Positions 35,211 through 48,592 of a stretch of DNA of 64,000 nucleotides are shown here, piece after piece (positions within the stretch are counted from its first letter, which is position 1; each line of letters opens with the position of its first letter). Source of the stretch: Ophioderma brevispina (taxonomy: Eukaryota > Echinodermata > Ophiuroidea > Amphilepidida > Ophiodermatidae); the NCBI GenBank assembly GCA_023653785.1, contig JAMKCH010056811.1, positions 57,599-121,598 on the forward strand, written 5' to 3'. The notes under the pieces were generated by a model. That model ran no database searches. It was given only the letters and a program-made list of their open reading frames with translations, and was not told the origin of the DNA. A program made the translations under genes and the position numbers.

Positions 35211-37658
35211 ATCCAGATATGGGAATCAATTTCTCCCATTGAATCATGTATTAAGTATTGTCACTTAAATTTGATTCTCACAAAACTCAGACAAAATTGC
35301 ATCCTGCAAAACATTTGGACACTCCTATAGTTCTCCTAAAATGTGAATTTGTCGGGTGTATTACATAGTGAAGGATGTTAAACCAAAAATACCAAATTTT
35401 TGTTTTCGAAGGAAAATCACACTTGAAAGAATACGAAAACTGAAGAGTCGGTAAACATCCCAATATACGATTCAAACGATCAAATCAAATTAAAAACAAA
35501 TGAACAATTGATCATATTTTAGCTAATATTCATGAATTCTTACTTGATTAAATGGATGTAGTACCAGTTGGAAAAGTTATATCTTATCCGTCCCACCAAA
35601 AATTGCGCAAATTGGCAATTAGGTTCATTGGGACCATAGGACGAGTGTTGAATTTTCCCCTATACTAAAGCGCTATTCAGCATCCGTCATTATGGGAAAC
35701 AACAATCGGTTGTTTTCTGGACAACATCGTCAAACCAACGTCGTAATCGGAATATTTCTCATTGTTTAGGACCTAATGACAGGGAGGTTGAGGGGATTGC
35801 CAAAGGATCACCACTTGAACTGTAAATATAAATAAATTTCTAGTAATAGCAATGTTAAATAAATTAATACATATTGTGGTGTCAGGAGAAATTTAAGATG
35901 AGAATATTTACCAAACCAAAGATTAAAAACGCCCTGGCGGGAAATCAAGTCTACAGTCACTTTCTTATGACAGAGGGTTCAACATCCGCACTATGAATAC
36001 ACCCAACGCCCCTGTTTATGCACCCATACAATCAAAATCGCCAAATTTATAATCTTTTAAAATTAAGTACTTGCAAGCTCAATACTTGGCATATGTGAGA
36101 CTTGCTATGAAGTACCATTTCCTTTAATTTCGTAAAAATGATAAAAATTCAACATCCATAACTATGTAATACACCCGAGATAAAGTTTATGTCAAAAATA
36201 GCCAATCATGGGCTATCCATTGGGAAATAATGCAAATGATCCAACAAAAGTTTCACTATTGCTCTGATTTCCCTAAAGCACAGTTTCCAATTAGGCCAAG
36301 AAAAAAAGTTTGCTCAGAAGGGGACTGTGAACACTTTTGTTTCAAATTGGCCTTTAGTTTTCGCTCCACTTGCTTTTTGGGGGAAAATTTTCAGGAAAAA
36401 AGTGGGCCCAACATTGCAATTTAAAAACAATTAAACAAAATTCCCGCATTTTGATTAAGCATTTTTCTTTAAAAAAAAATGCATTTTGCCTTGCATTTTT
36501 CACATTTTTCTGAGACAAACTTTATTTTTGGCCTTACATGCCTTAGACGTTGTGAGTTGGCCTCACTGGTAAAGTCATTTCAAAACCCACCAAAATCTGT
36601 GCAACTGAATTTAGACCATTACATAAAATTGTGCGGCAAAAACAATTAGCATTTAAACATGGCACTTGAAAAACTAAATACGGTCCAACATGGGACCGCC
36701 TTATGCACTTAATTAAGGGTAGTGTCAACACAAGTGCTTTTGTTTTTAAAAATTTGTATTTTTAAAAACAATTTCAAGAGTGGTGACGCATTTACAACTG
36801 ATCTAATCGGTAGGCGTTTTATTTAACTACAAATAATCAGATGCCCCACGCTAAGACATATGACTTCTCCTAGTTCACACAGGAAATGTTTACAATTTCA
36901 ACACAATCACGGTGAAACAGAAGTGATTGAAATCAACATGCGTTGCTAATAATAGCCCTAAGAAACTGCTTCCTAAACCATGTGCTTCTAAAATATGTCC
37001 TGACTTTCTAGGTACACTTTATTTAGGTGTGAGATTATGTAAGGGACTAAAGAAGCCCTATAATATTTTCTCCTCGAGTGACAGGCATCTGAGAAAAATA
37101 CCAGTAGGAAGGAGGAGGTAGTATTAATATTAACACACTAGCATGTTTGGTTGTTATAAGTGTCACTCAGATACTTTATTTCAAATTTCAATTACATATT
37201 ATACAACTTTTATATCGTATAACATATTATTGAAGAAAGGCAAGTTATATAGAGCAGGAGGAAATGAGAGACTCCCAGAGAAAACCCGGATTTGGATTGG
37301 GAAAACAAACGCACCATGAAATAGTAGGTTTTGCAAAGGTTCCCAACCTGGGACCACCGACAGTGGTGCACCCCTAAGTGCGAACGACCCGCTGCCCAAA
37401 CTTCAACCCCCTCCCCAAAAATAATGTGAATGATATAGAAATTAACAATTTGGTTAAAATAGCTCAAATTTTAGAGACAATTTTCTGAACATGCTCCAAA
37501 TATCTTTTGGGCAGTTATGGTCATTTGGGAAGCCATCTTAAAAAACAATACCTTGTGTGTTTTTTAAGGCCAAAAATAAAGTTTGTTTCCAACAGGTAGA
37601 TCCAAAATCAAAATGAAAAATGGAATTTTTTAAATTTAAAAAAAACAAAACAAAATTG
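35211..37658. other. Plain intergenic DNA
   Basis: No gene, RNA or defined repeat was recognised in 2.4 kb. Confidence 0.4.
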
Positions 37659-37885
37659 GACACACAAGTCATGATGGAATAAAGAAATTTATGGAGTCAC
37701 ACAAGTATAGCTCAGTTAGCACAGACAGACACACAGACAAGTTAACACAGGTATACTTGTGTGACTTTTCTTGTGTTAAAATTAGACACGCAAGTAGTAA
37801 AATTAGACAAATAAGTCATGACGGAATAAAGCAATACATAAGAAATGGAGTCACACAAGTATACCTCAGTTAGCACAGACAGAAA
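37659..37885. repeat. Duplicated unit with an inverted piece between
   Basis: AAGTCATGATGGAATAAAG, then GGAGTCACACAAGTATA and CTCAGTTAGCACAGACAGA, occur at about 37665-37730 and again at about 37813-37883. Between them GTATACTTGTGTGAC (37751-37765) is the inverse of the shared GTCACACAAGTATAC. Confidence 0.75.
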
Positions 37886-37891
37886 AGCGAT

Positions 37892-38030
37892 TAAAGGTGC
37901 TTGTTCCGATTTATGTCTATGTTCTCTACTTGATATGAGAGCCTGGCACATACGCTCCATCAAGTACCGTGGAAAACAAACTTGCTGTTTTGGTGGTAGA
38001 AGCAATAATGCACACTACAAAGCCCTAAGT
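37892..38030 (+). repeat. Dispersed repeat F
   Basis: It shares with 55852-56005 the ordered words GTGCTTGTTCCGATTT..TGT, GATATGAGAGCCTGGCAC, CATCAAGTACCGTGGAAAAC, AAACTTGC and GTAGAAGCAATAATGCACA. The type was not identified. Confidence 0.65.
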
Positions 38031-40435
38031 CTCTTCCAGAATAAAATTCAGGTGAGAAAAAAATGAAATGTGATAAATATGGCCTTTAAAATCAGTACAG
38101 GCACATCCTACTAGAAACAATTTTTTTTGCCTAACATATACAAAAGCTACTGGGTTTAAAGAGTTAAAAGAGGACATTATATCCCTCCACCCCATATGCC
38201 GCTGTACAGAAATTTTATATTGTAGCAATTAACTCATCAGCTGCCTGAATGTCTCCTCATATTTCCAATTTCAAGAGAACATAACCTTAAATTCATCACA
38301 ACAATGTGTCTGCCATACACAGCCTCCTAATTAATAGCTATTACTATACCATTTTATGGTGTATTTGAACAGATATACAGTGTGTTCCCCCCCCCCCCCC
38401 CCCCCTAGTGGACAAATGCTTTAATTCTGTTGCAGATGAAATAAATTGTTGTAGGAAAGTCATGGGAAGCACAGACCAGAACGTACCGCTGGTGGCATGG
38501 CTTACACCCACATCAGCTCATGCACGCTTGCCATTTGCAAACAGGATATAGTACTCGGAATTTCCCCAACAACAATCGAAGACCGTGTAGAAATTGTTTG
38601 GTCTAAATGGGTTTCCTTTGTTACCACCAGGAGACAAGCTCAATAGTCCTGAAACCGTTACGCAAAACTTCTAACCGGCCACGTATTTTTGTTTTAACAG
38701 CGCATATTAGTAAACCCGGATATCAAATTTCCATAGATGCCTACTAAGTCTGTTGAATAAAACTCTATTTGACAGACATTCAAACATAGCTCAGCAGGAC
38801 GTTGTTTGCTGCTGTGGGTGGAAGGTTCAGATAGAAGGTATTTGGTCTCCAGACTCACCTATGCTCCCTGGAAAAATCAACCTGGACTCAGTATAAGCCT
38901 AATATTTGCTACTTTTGAGATGACTTTTCCAATTTGTGTCTACTTCGAATTTTCCTACCCTGAATTTACTTTTTCCCCAACATTTTCCCCACTTTTGTGC
39001 GGCAGTCAAGGATATAAGTCAGAAGTCACTAAGCAAGTGTTTGAGATGAGATATGCCCCCCACAGCCAGAAGAAAAATGATTGATTTTAGGCAAAAATCA
39101 CAAAATTTGGGCAAATATCAGCAATTTTGGACCAAAATTTGTTATTTTGCCCCCAAAATCGTAATCCTTATTTTCTCTGTTTCTTTGTTTTCAAGGCAAT
39201 ATTCAAAATACCTGCAAGTCCTTGGGCTTTTCACAAAATGAAGGTTTAAATCTTCAGACTCGTACTTGGCTCAATTCAACTAGTTATTCATGATGCTGCA
39301 CTGTTAACCAGGTCATGGTAACAAGAAATTTTTAGCCAACAAAAACTACCTTAGGAGCAAAAAGAGCTACAATGTTTTAAAATTTAAGATTTGTTTTATA
39401 GGATGGTCAAATCTGAGGCCAAACTGAGCAAAGTAGGCAATTTGTATTGTATTCATATCAAAGCCGGGAATTATAGTAGGAAAATCCTTTTGAGGGTGTA
39501 AACAACTCAGGGGATCCTTTGAACAGCAGCTAGGGCATGTGTTATGAGTTTGAACCTCTTATGTGCTACAACAAAACACAGGGATATCATAACATCATTT
39601 TATCAGTCAAAACAAGCAGGTCTATGGTTGCCGTTGGGCCGGCAATTTGCAAAATCGAAGAGTTAAAACCAAGAATGGTGCTGTGAAACCATGATGTGCA
39701 GATTGTGAAATGTTAAAACATTGAAAAACAGCTTGCAAATTTTTTAAACTTAAAAACAAAAGAAATATTATAGGTAATTTTTAGTGTGGGTTGGGACCTG
39801 TACAACATTTTTTAATTCATACTTTTTTAATTCAGTCAGTGGAATAAGGTGACTATTTCATTGTTCATTACTTGAAATAGTATCATTATTTAAAGGCCAA
39901 GGACCCAAGCAAAGAGTTTAGGCCAATCAAAATGTGATAACAAATAAATGAAAAAGCCATTCAAACAAAAATTATTTTTTACCAAATTACAATAATTTCC
40001 ATGCAAATGTAACCTTATTTTACAGATCAGGTTATCATAACCAATTAAAACAACATTTTTGTGGACACACTATAAAGACACACATGACAAGCACCCCCTG
40101 GTAGTAGCCATAAGTCCTTAAGTGATGTGAAATATCAATCAATAATTGTTGCCTTAGGCTGTTGTTTGACCAGCTGGTTCATAGCGAATATTGCCTTTGT
40201 GATATGGATCAATGACCAGGAACTGAGGAATTACCGGTGAGTTCATATTTGGTGAGTTAAAGAAAAGACAGTTATCAGGGTCACCCGCAGGTCACAAAGA
40301 ACCAAGTCATTTTCTGCTATGGGCAAATTTCAAGCTGATAGGTTTTACTGGGCAACTACTGTGAATCTATTAGACAAGGGATGTGAAAATTGGCAGGCCA
40401 AACATAAGAACTAGGCAATGTAGATTGGTCAGATT
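38031..40435. other. Plain intergenic DNA
   Basis: It includes a run of 19 C at 38387-38405. No gene or repeat unit was recognised otherwise. Confidence 0.4.
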
Positions 40436-40815
40436 TTAAAGCCACTATCAGTCATTTTTTTTCCAAACTCAAAATGCCCATTTTGTCTCTTAATTGCTAG
40501 TGTTAGGTCCTATCAAACAACTTATATTCTTTTCTTTGTGAAAAACGACACATAGGCATTTAAAGCGGTCTTGGAAGATGCCATTTACAAAATATTTCGG
40601 GCCTTAAAAACGGTCAGCTCTGATTTTTATTAGTAACAAAGCATAAAAAATAATACTATGTTGCCAAATACAAAATTGTTATGCTTATCCACATACAGGG
40701 GTCTTTACTACAACAATTTCCCGATCAAAAGTGCACAAAAACATGGACTTGATGAAAAAAATAGGGGGCAAGATTTGTTCCACATTGTGAAGAAAATCGC
40801 TGATAGTGGCTTTAA
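40436..40815. mobile_element. TTAA-flanked MITE (380 bp)
   Basis: The left end TTAAAGCCACTATCAGTCAT and the inverted right end TTAAAGCCACTATCAGCGAT are nearly identical and TTAA-bounded. No second copy was found in the window. Confidence 0.7.
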
Positions 40816-40954
40816 TTATGAGTTGCTAGCTAGTTTAGGAGAGTACAGTTTTGTGGTAGTACATGTGTGGAAGAGTTTAATTAAGGGGCAAACGGTTTCT
40901 ATCTGCATCTACTTTTTTTGTAACTAAACATTCATTTGCAAGGCCATGATGAAA

Positions 40955-41023
40955 GAAGTATAGATACAACTTTTTTGAAGTCGGGGGGAGGGTGGGTTGT
41001 GGATCCACAAAATGCCCCTTTAA
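40955..41023 (+). mobile_element. Family B MITE, right-end fragment
   Basis: ACAACTTTTTTGAAGTCGGG, GGGTTGTGGATCCACAAAAT and GCCCCTTTAA are the diverged right end of family B. The left end may be lost or unrecognisable. Confidence 0.5.
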
Positions 41024-41691
41024 CTTGAATATTCTCCATATTCTTCTTTATGTTTGTCATGTCAAGGGAGGGGGATTATGGGACACAAGCCAAAACTGTC
41101 AAATGGACATAGAGCAAGAGAACATCAATATATTACAAGAGATAGGAGCCCTTTTATTTCACCCTTGACAAACTTCCATCTTTCCCAAATCACAATTTTT
41201 ACTCCGCTAAAAAAACTTAATGACCGAGCAATTCATATTATAGCCATTCCCCTTATTGTTATCTTCAATTGAGGTATACATGCACAAAATAAATACCGCT
41301 GCTGCAATGGCCACCGTCTTGGGAACGACACCAGACAACGGATGTTAAAGACATTGATTGCGGAGGGTGAGACTTGTATGCGATTAATTAGTTTAATATG
41401 TAGCAAGATCCGAAGTATATGGTGAAATACACATGTGGGCACAAAGATGCAGGTTACATGAGGAAAGATTGATTTAGATAATGAGTTGCAGTAAATGCAT
41501 CTAAGAGATGAAACATAGCAAATGAAATGATCTGGACAAGACCATAAGTAACACAAGAATGGCAATGAACACACCTGCGTATCAAAAGACCAAAGTAGAC
41601 TTGTGCACAAATCTATTATACAACGCCTATAAATAATAGATTCAAGCATTTGACCTGGATGATCGACAGAAATGGCTTAGATTAAGGGGGC
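41024..41691. other. Unassigned spacer
   Basis: A 138-codon minus-strand frame (41233-41649) is Cys/Ile/Leu-rich without a recognisable domain. I do not call it a gene. Confidence 0.4.
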
Positions 41692-42035
41692 ATGACCTGA
41701 TTTAAGTCTATAAATTTGTCATCTGATAAAATGGCCTTTACCCCAATCCCCCATCTGTAAAGTTTAGCGCGGATATTTCAACCAGTTTTGAAAGAGTGAG
41801 AGCTAAAAACCAATGATTTGTAAATCCCAATAGAGTACTCTGTAAAATTAAAAATGGTCAAACAATTGGGCTATATTTTCGCTCATAAGATTCAAACCAA
41901 ACATCATTTAGCCCTAAGATTCACAGGGTAAATGAGCAAAATAGTACCTGTCTTCTGATACTAAATTTGACCACTTCCGATAAAATCTGGGGTCACTGGG
42001 GACGAGGCTTTTAGCAATTGGACCATGACCTTTAA
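41692..42035 (-). mobile_element. TTAA-flanked MITE, family A
   Basis: Read on the minus strand this is family A. TTAAAGGTCATGGTCCAATT starts at 42035, then TGACCCCAGATTTTATCGGA, TTTGCTCATTTACCCTGTGA, GAGTACTCTATTGGG and ACAGATGGGGGATTGGGG, ending CATGCCCCCTTAA. Confidence 0.75.
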
Positions 42036-45000
42036 TGATAAAATATCGTAATGACCTGGGTATAGGACTGGAACAATGGAATTTTGTTCCAAAGAAAAGA
42101 ACAACCAACAGTCAAATGTTTGTTTGAAAAACACATGGCAAAAAAAACATGTTCCGTTGTAATTGCTATTACTGAAGACAAAATGCTCTCTAAAAGGGAA
42201 ACATTGTAGGTTCAATCAAAAACCCTTCCATTCTTGCTTGGGAACTATTTTGCACCCTTAGAGAGAACCAAATTTGAAGGTTCTAGCAAATGAAAAGGTT
42301 ATGTAAAACAATTGAATTTAATGCAACTTAATTTAGCGAATTAGCAAATAATATATTTTGCAAGCAATTTAATTTCAATAATTTGAATCACCTACGATGT
42401 TAGACTATAGTAATATCATTCTTTATTGGCGGCAATTTAATTTAGAGATTGGGGTCTTAGTAACGAAATTAGCGAAATTACATTCTAGCGAAAATTTACT
42501 TGTTTACAGTTATTTTAGCATCTATTTGGTTTTTTAAAGATCACACCACTTACGCAAAAACTCTCGAATTTCCCTAAATAACGACCACACAATGATGCAG
42601 CCATGGTGATAGTACTTGATTGACAATGTGCACACAATTGGCTCCCTTCCACCATATCTGTGCTTGTTCCTATTATTCCAATCAAAAACTCTTCTGAAGT
42701 ACAACTACACAAAATATGGCTATAACCCCATTTAGGATTGCATAAATCAATAACAGAGTCTGCAAACTTAAAATTTATGTCAAAAGTAGAAACAGATTAG
42801 GGCTAGATTTCTCATAATTAGGTAAGATTTCAGTTCAAATTCCACAAAATTAAGTAGAAAACTCTAAAGGCAAGCATTTTTCTTCTTCTCAAGGTGGCAT
42901 GCGCTTAGTTGATCTGTCAGTGATTCTATATAATTCCCCAGTAATGGGCCATAAATGCCAACTGCATTAAAAAATGATTTTTGCTGCATGATTGGGGTGT
43001 TTAAAGAGCCAAAACCAAAAATATCCTAAACTTAGGGTTAGGGTTCGGTCCAAGGTATCCCAACGTTGTGGTATAAATACAAGTGCTCTCGCTCTGTAGC
43101 ATCAAAGAAAGCAACACCCTAACTCGGACTGTAGCCCTAACCCAATGCTTTAGGAACATATTTGCCCCCATTCCCAACCGGGTATTCCTCATTGCTATTT
43201 ATATTCGTATTGTCATTTGAACCCCCAGATTACCTTTGACAAGAAATATTCCATGTCATCTGAATTGAAATGTTAGTTTTTATGAGAGCACACACTATCC
43301 TAACAACAATGAACTTATGGCATAAATACATATGGAAAACCAATACACCATCCCAATGCCCCTCTGCTTAAAAAAAAAGCCTACAATCTCGGCCAAAATT
43401 GTTGGAACACTTTATATGGCTTATTATAACTGTCCCCCTCCCCCTGATCATGTTGAAACCTGTCATTTTATTCATGCCTCTAAACCACCCAACAATGATT
43501 GGTGGGGCAGGGGAGGGGTCATGTTTAGGGTTTGTTTCAAGCTTCGCAATAAACGTTAGTATTTTTCAGTGTGATCTCTTATGGCCATTTAAGCCTTCAT
43601 TGCATTAGAACATTACCACGGGTGTTCCAACTACTTTTGCCCGGATTGTAGGTGATAAAAAATGATAGTACATGGAGAGAAAATGGAAGACCATAAAAAA
43701 AGCAAGGTACACAGAAGCTAGACATAGGTCTGCGCCAAGAAAGAACAATAGCACAGAAATAAAAAACTGACAAAGATACAGGAAAATGACACTTATCATT
43801 TTGAAGATATTTGTATGAAGGACTATCATAGCAAAAACTTGTGATGAAAAATAACAGCGGTGAAGCTGATATTACAAAACATAAGGAAATGATATAAAGT
43901 GTAATTAGCCTAACGATAAAAAATCGGAGAAAATGCATTGAAAGCAAGCACAAATAACATGATATAGCCATTTTGAGCAAAAAAAAAAAAAACTGAACTA
44001 GAATAGACATAAGGCAAGCAAAAAAAAAAACAGCGAAATTCATAAAAGAAACATAAGGAAAACAGCCAACTTACATTATTAAATACGCACTCAACAACAA
44101 CACAGCGAGGGCACGTGAAGCACAGGACATATGGAACGTATATTTTGAAACATACAAAAGATTTGCTAACAAAAACGTATTTGAACTAACACAAAATCTC
44201 TACCCATCTTATTGCAATACCAGATTTCTTGATATCATCTCTCACGTCATCTCACTATACATTAATACATGTTGGTATGGACACATTGCTGATCCAAATC
44301 TATCAGATTTCATATCGATAATATAATTTGCGCATGGTAGCCATCCTGAGTAATCAGATATTTTAAACAAAATAACCACAAATTTTCAAATTTGATATTT
44401 TCACAAAACAATTTGGTCAGCACCACTAAAAAAACATTCAAATGAGTTCCAAAACAAGCCTAGTTCTGGTAAGAAGTTTGAACTTGTTCTACAAATAACA
44501 GCGTATTCGAAGTCATTCAAAACATAACAAGTGACCGGTGGTTGTAAAATCCATATAATATCGCTACTGAATGCACATTCAATCCTAAGCAATGAGAGTT
44601 CAGGTATTTTCAACTTCTCGGACATTCAGACAGTTCAATGGTGGGGAGTTACAGACCTGGAAAAAATGAAAATTTTACAATTTTCTATAGTAAGTCCTTT
44701 GTAACATAGGCATATCCCCATAAAAATGAATATTATATTAGGGACAACAAAAAACCACCATCACAGCCCGCAATGTGAACATAAGACACATATCGTAACC
44801 ATAATTATTTCACCGACAATACACACACAAAGACTCTGTGTTATTAGGCCAATCAAAATCATAGCTATTGATGTAATCTCACAAAATCTGCAATGAATAA
44901 AATCATTTAACTTCTCACTAAAGTACAGGTTAAATTTACCATGTCTAAAAAACCCTTTACACTTTAAAGGCTACTATAGTGCACAAATATCAGAATGTTT

Positions 45001-47108
45001 TATTTTTTTAAACAATCTCAAGATTATACATTGTTCAAGACCATATTTTCAAATCTACATAAAAACATGTCTTTCTAATGAGTACCAAAAAACTAGCTTA
45101 GGTTAGGTATGAGATAAGATATCAAATAATCACATGACATTTGTGAAGAAATCCCCAAATCACTAACTTACTAAACCTATCTATCGGGTTGAAAGAGTTA
45201 AGATTTTTCAAGAAGAGTCGATTCTAAAGGAACTTTCGATCTACAATTTGCCCCAGAAAAAGGTTCATTCAACTGATGATACATTAAGCAGTAACAACAC
45301 CTTCCTTTGCCACTCTTCATAACTCACCCAAAGAAAGTCCACCTTTGATGACCAACAGAAGAGGTTCAAACCCCTGCTTTCAAGCGCTAAGCCTTGAAAG
45401 AAACATCTTAATGTGTCCAAGACATTCCAGTATCACACTGGCCGCTAAACAAATATACAAAGGAAGAAAAATGCTGTTGTTGATTGCCTTGACTGCCTTC
45501 ATGTCACCCCTTCTCTACATCGTTGGTAGACTAACAGCTACTTCAAGTTTTCAATCCTTGGACCGATGTAAAGTCAATGGCCTTTGGAGTTAAAGACCTT
45601 GAAAAGCCATGTCTTAATTTGCACATTCAAATGAAGTTGATTGGTCTGCGACTTCAACTTATGGATATTTGTCACTCAACAACTCGGACTGATTTCAATC
45701 TTGCCCAGTAGAAGAGTTTAATATGTTTTCAAAATCATAGCCATTGACACATTTCATATTATGCTTGTAAGAGGTCGTAAGTGCCAATACGCCATTTTGT
45801 TCAGAACAGAAATTCCCATACAAAATCTACTATGCCAAGTCTTTGGTCAGGACTCTTGAAATAGTTTCTTACATGTGACAACAGTTGCCGAAGAACCATT
45901 TCAAGAGCCCTGACTCAAGAATAAGATAAAAGTCATCCTAATACATGGCACACGCAGATGTATCACATGGCAGCTATGCACTTATGACGATCTTGCATGC
46001 ACATGACGATTTGAGGATGGAACCTCTAAGATTTTTTCACGGATTTGTAAAATATTTTAAAATTTGTTTTGAAAGTAAAGGAATATAGTGCAACAAAATA
46101 AAAAAAAAAGGAAAAATGGACCTCTTCACGCTTTTCTTAAAAGTGTGTCATTTATTTACCAATAATCTTCTGCCACTGCTTGTGGATTCCTTTGCAACCT
46201 TACTTTCTGAAAATGTATACTTTCATAGGTCCTACAATGATATATAAACAATTACATCCATGTCACTTCTTTTGTTGGCCTGCGAATGCCATTCCTGTCA
46301 ATCGTTATGGCCCTAGTACTTAAAACTCTAACAGATACAATTGCTCAGTGTGTAAACAGTCAGGCTGACCTATTTCAAGAATCCAGGAACGACTGCAAAC
46401 TGGTCTATATGAAATAGACCCATCCCATTGTGACATGAATGGCCCTTACCGATTGTGGCAGAGTTCATGCTTTGAAGTTGTGGACTGTTAAACATCTAAA
46501 ATGCATGTTTAAAGACAGCATTACAACTTGCTATGGTTCACTCCCAAATAAGCTGCATGATAATGTATTTCTGTATCAACAAATCTCTTTACTTTTGCTA
46601 TAAAGTTTGTTATTCTTTGTGGCTTTTAAGGTTTCACATCACCATCTACCAAAGTAGTAAAAAAACCTAATTTTCCTTCTCACTTATATACACTTGCGAC
46701 TTTTTACAGAATTCCAAAAATCCTGTTCCATTAGACACTCAGATCCCACATCACAACTGGTGATGTGCAAACATCGTTATTGTCTCTATATCAAGATAGC
46801 AATAGGGGCACCTGTGCTACTTAATATTTTACCCTACCAGCAATACTACCCCTTCAAACAAGGTTTTTGGTTTCATGAAAAAACTGTACCCTTTTGGGAC
46901 CAAATTTACGATTTTATAATCAAAACTACCCTAAACAAGTTGTACCACTTTGGAACAACGGCCCCTTTTTCTTGAAAATCAGTTTTTTTGTACCCTAAAT
47001 GCATCACACATTACTTGCCGGTGGTACAAAAACAAGCCCTTTTTAATTGTTTTTTGATGATGCATGTGTACAGTCCATTTTATAAGTGCCTGCCCACCAG
47101 GTCTGGTT
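42036..47108. other. Plain intergenic DNA
   Basis: Five kilobases without a supportable gene. A TTAGGGTTAGGG word at about 43031 faces an inverted CCCTAACCC at about 43133. A 148-codon minus-strand frame (43597-44043) is Phe/Leu/Cys-rich, the translation of an A-rich strand. An 82-codon plus frame (45345-45593) has one hydrophobic stretch (LLLIALTAFMSPLLYIVG) but no splice or family support. Confidence 0.4.
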
Positions 47109-47145
47109 GTCATAGCATTTAATTCTGCGAATTAAATGCTATGAC
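47109..47145. repeat. Perfect 17-bp hairpin, 3-base loop
   Basis: GTCATAGCATTTAATTC, loop TGC, GAATTAAATGCTATGAC. Every base of the 17-bp stem pairs. It could be a remnant of a fold-back element or an extruding cruciform. Confidence 0.9.
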
Positions 47146-47365
47146 AGATTTTCAGGGATCAACGATAAGCTTTATACAAGAAAAAAAAAGTTAAAATTCA
47201 TATCACCATCATTAACCAAAAAATCCACAGTTTTTAGACAACACTATTTGTGTAATGCCCAATTCCCGGCTACTATAATCAGAAACTTTCCGCACCTCTT
47301 ACCCTCAAGAAAGCCGCAATTTCGAAGTTGTGTCCACACCAAATCAAAACTGACATGCAACTTAC

Positions 47366-47590
47366 CTCCCACAGCATGCTAAATTCCTTCTGCTCAATCC
47401 GCAGCAGCTCGCAAAATCTCTCTTGTGACGACGTTGCTTTCGCTGGGAGTTGTCCGAACTGACTCCCCGAAGCCTCCCCCCCACACTCTGAGGGAGAGGA
47501 TAAGTGCCGCATCCTTGGTGAATTAAAACAAGAGTAATAATGCGTGGAGGAAGTGGTCTTTGAGGAGTTCTTAATTGGACGTTTGGACAT
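47366..47590 (-). CDS. Candidate first coding exon, function unknown
   Basis: On the minus strand an ATG at 47590 opens 75 codons that end exactly at GAG before GTAAGT, a consensus splice donor (AG|GTAAGT, donor GT at 47365-47364), phase 0. The peptide begins MSKRPIKNSS and ends RIEQKEFSMLWE. It has a Ser/Thr-rich polar first half, a Gly/Ser/Cys patch (around residues 34-45) and a charged, probably helical C-terminal part (residues 55-75). The stretch is locally GC-richer than its surroundings and lacks repeat signatures. If real, further exons should lie at lower coordinates on the minus strand; I could not identify any. I do not recognise the family. The chief alternative is a chance frame with a chance donor. 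No promoter or branch-point evidence was used. Confidence 0.35.
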
Positions 47591-47769
47591 TCCAGCAGAC
47601 CAATTATCGGTCAGCTTGTAAGGAATGCTACAAGGTTTGCAATTGGAATTTTATTTTAAATAAATATCAAATGACTTGTCATCATGTTTGTCTGGTAGAA
47701 CAGGTTGTCTCAAATATACTCACATGTTGACAACTTGATTACAGTATCTCCTTTCACTTGGACCACATT

Positions 47770-48000
47770 CAGGCCCGTACAGGGGTGGTGGTTTGCACCA
47801 CCCCAATTCCACAAAAGGGTCCCTAGGTCCCGTGTTGCAGATTGTTGAAAAAGGTCCAAAATTTAGAAAATGACAGTCCGTCCGCTTTTTGGTGATAAGG
47901 TTTTTAAGTCGTGTCCAAACGAAAGGACGCATTTTAGAAGGGTTATGTGTCCACTTTTTCAGACCCACACCCCCAAAATAAACCCTACGTATGGCCCCAG
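47770..48000. mobile_element. hAT-like MITE (231 bp)
   Basis: The left end CAGGCCCGTACAGGGG and the inverted right end CTGGGGCCATACGTAGGG are imperfect inverted repeats. Flanks accacatt (47762-47769) and accacttt (48001-48008) match at 7 of 8 positions, the expected hAT duplication length. An 82-codon frame inside is incidental. Confidence 0.7.
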
Positions 48001-48592
48001 ACCACTTTCACGAATTTCCAGGGGGAGGGCACTCTAATTAGGATTGGGTAACAGGGTGTTGGCAGAGGGGGCACTCACTTTTGGTTTGGGTAGGGGTGTG
48101 TGTGTGTACAAAAAGTGTAAAAAATTAAAATAAAAAACTGAATTTTTGGCGAAAGTAAGGTCTTTTTTTTTTTAAAACCAATTTTACTGACTTGTGGGAA
48201 CTGAATTAAACCAAATTGAAAGGTTTGGGTTACAAAACTGCAGAATTTCCCAAAATTTTAGCATGGAGCTAAAATTGTGAGTTTGTGCAACGTAGGGGTA
48301 TTAAGAACCAAAGCAGCCTCTGAACAATCTATTGAACCTGCAGAAGAGGTGCTATCTGGGGGGGGGAGTCCTGACGCACTGCTATACCCTACAAGCCCTT
48401 TTAGACTCAGTGCCCCGGGTGAATTTCATAACAGCAAACCAATATTGGTCAGAATTTAAACTCCACTACTTTTTATTTTTGTATTCAATCACCTTTGCTG
48501 GGTACATCAATTGTTGTATAAGAATGTTAATAAAAGAATGTAACCTGGTTCCTGTCACCACACATTTTTGACCGTACGCATCCAAGTTCCTT
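48001..48592. other. Unassigned spacer
   Basis: A short GT-repeat is at 48095-48107 and a G-run at 48358-48367. No gene was recognised. Confidence 0.4.

Noticed and set aside
41233..41649. 138-codon minus-strand frame
   Set aside because: Cys/Ile-rich with no motif or family I recognise; length is within chance for 64 kb of six frames.
43597..44043. 148-codon minus-strand frame, hydrophobic
   Set aside because: It is the translation of an A-rich plus strand, giving Phe/Leu/Ile/Cys-rich sequence. No domain, no splice support, and a second frame overlaps it.
45345..45593. 82-codon frame with one hydrophobic segment resembling a signal anchor
   Set aside because: One hydrophobic stretch is weak evidence; no donor site in frame and no family match.
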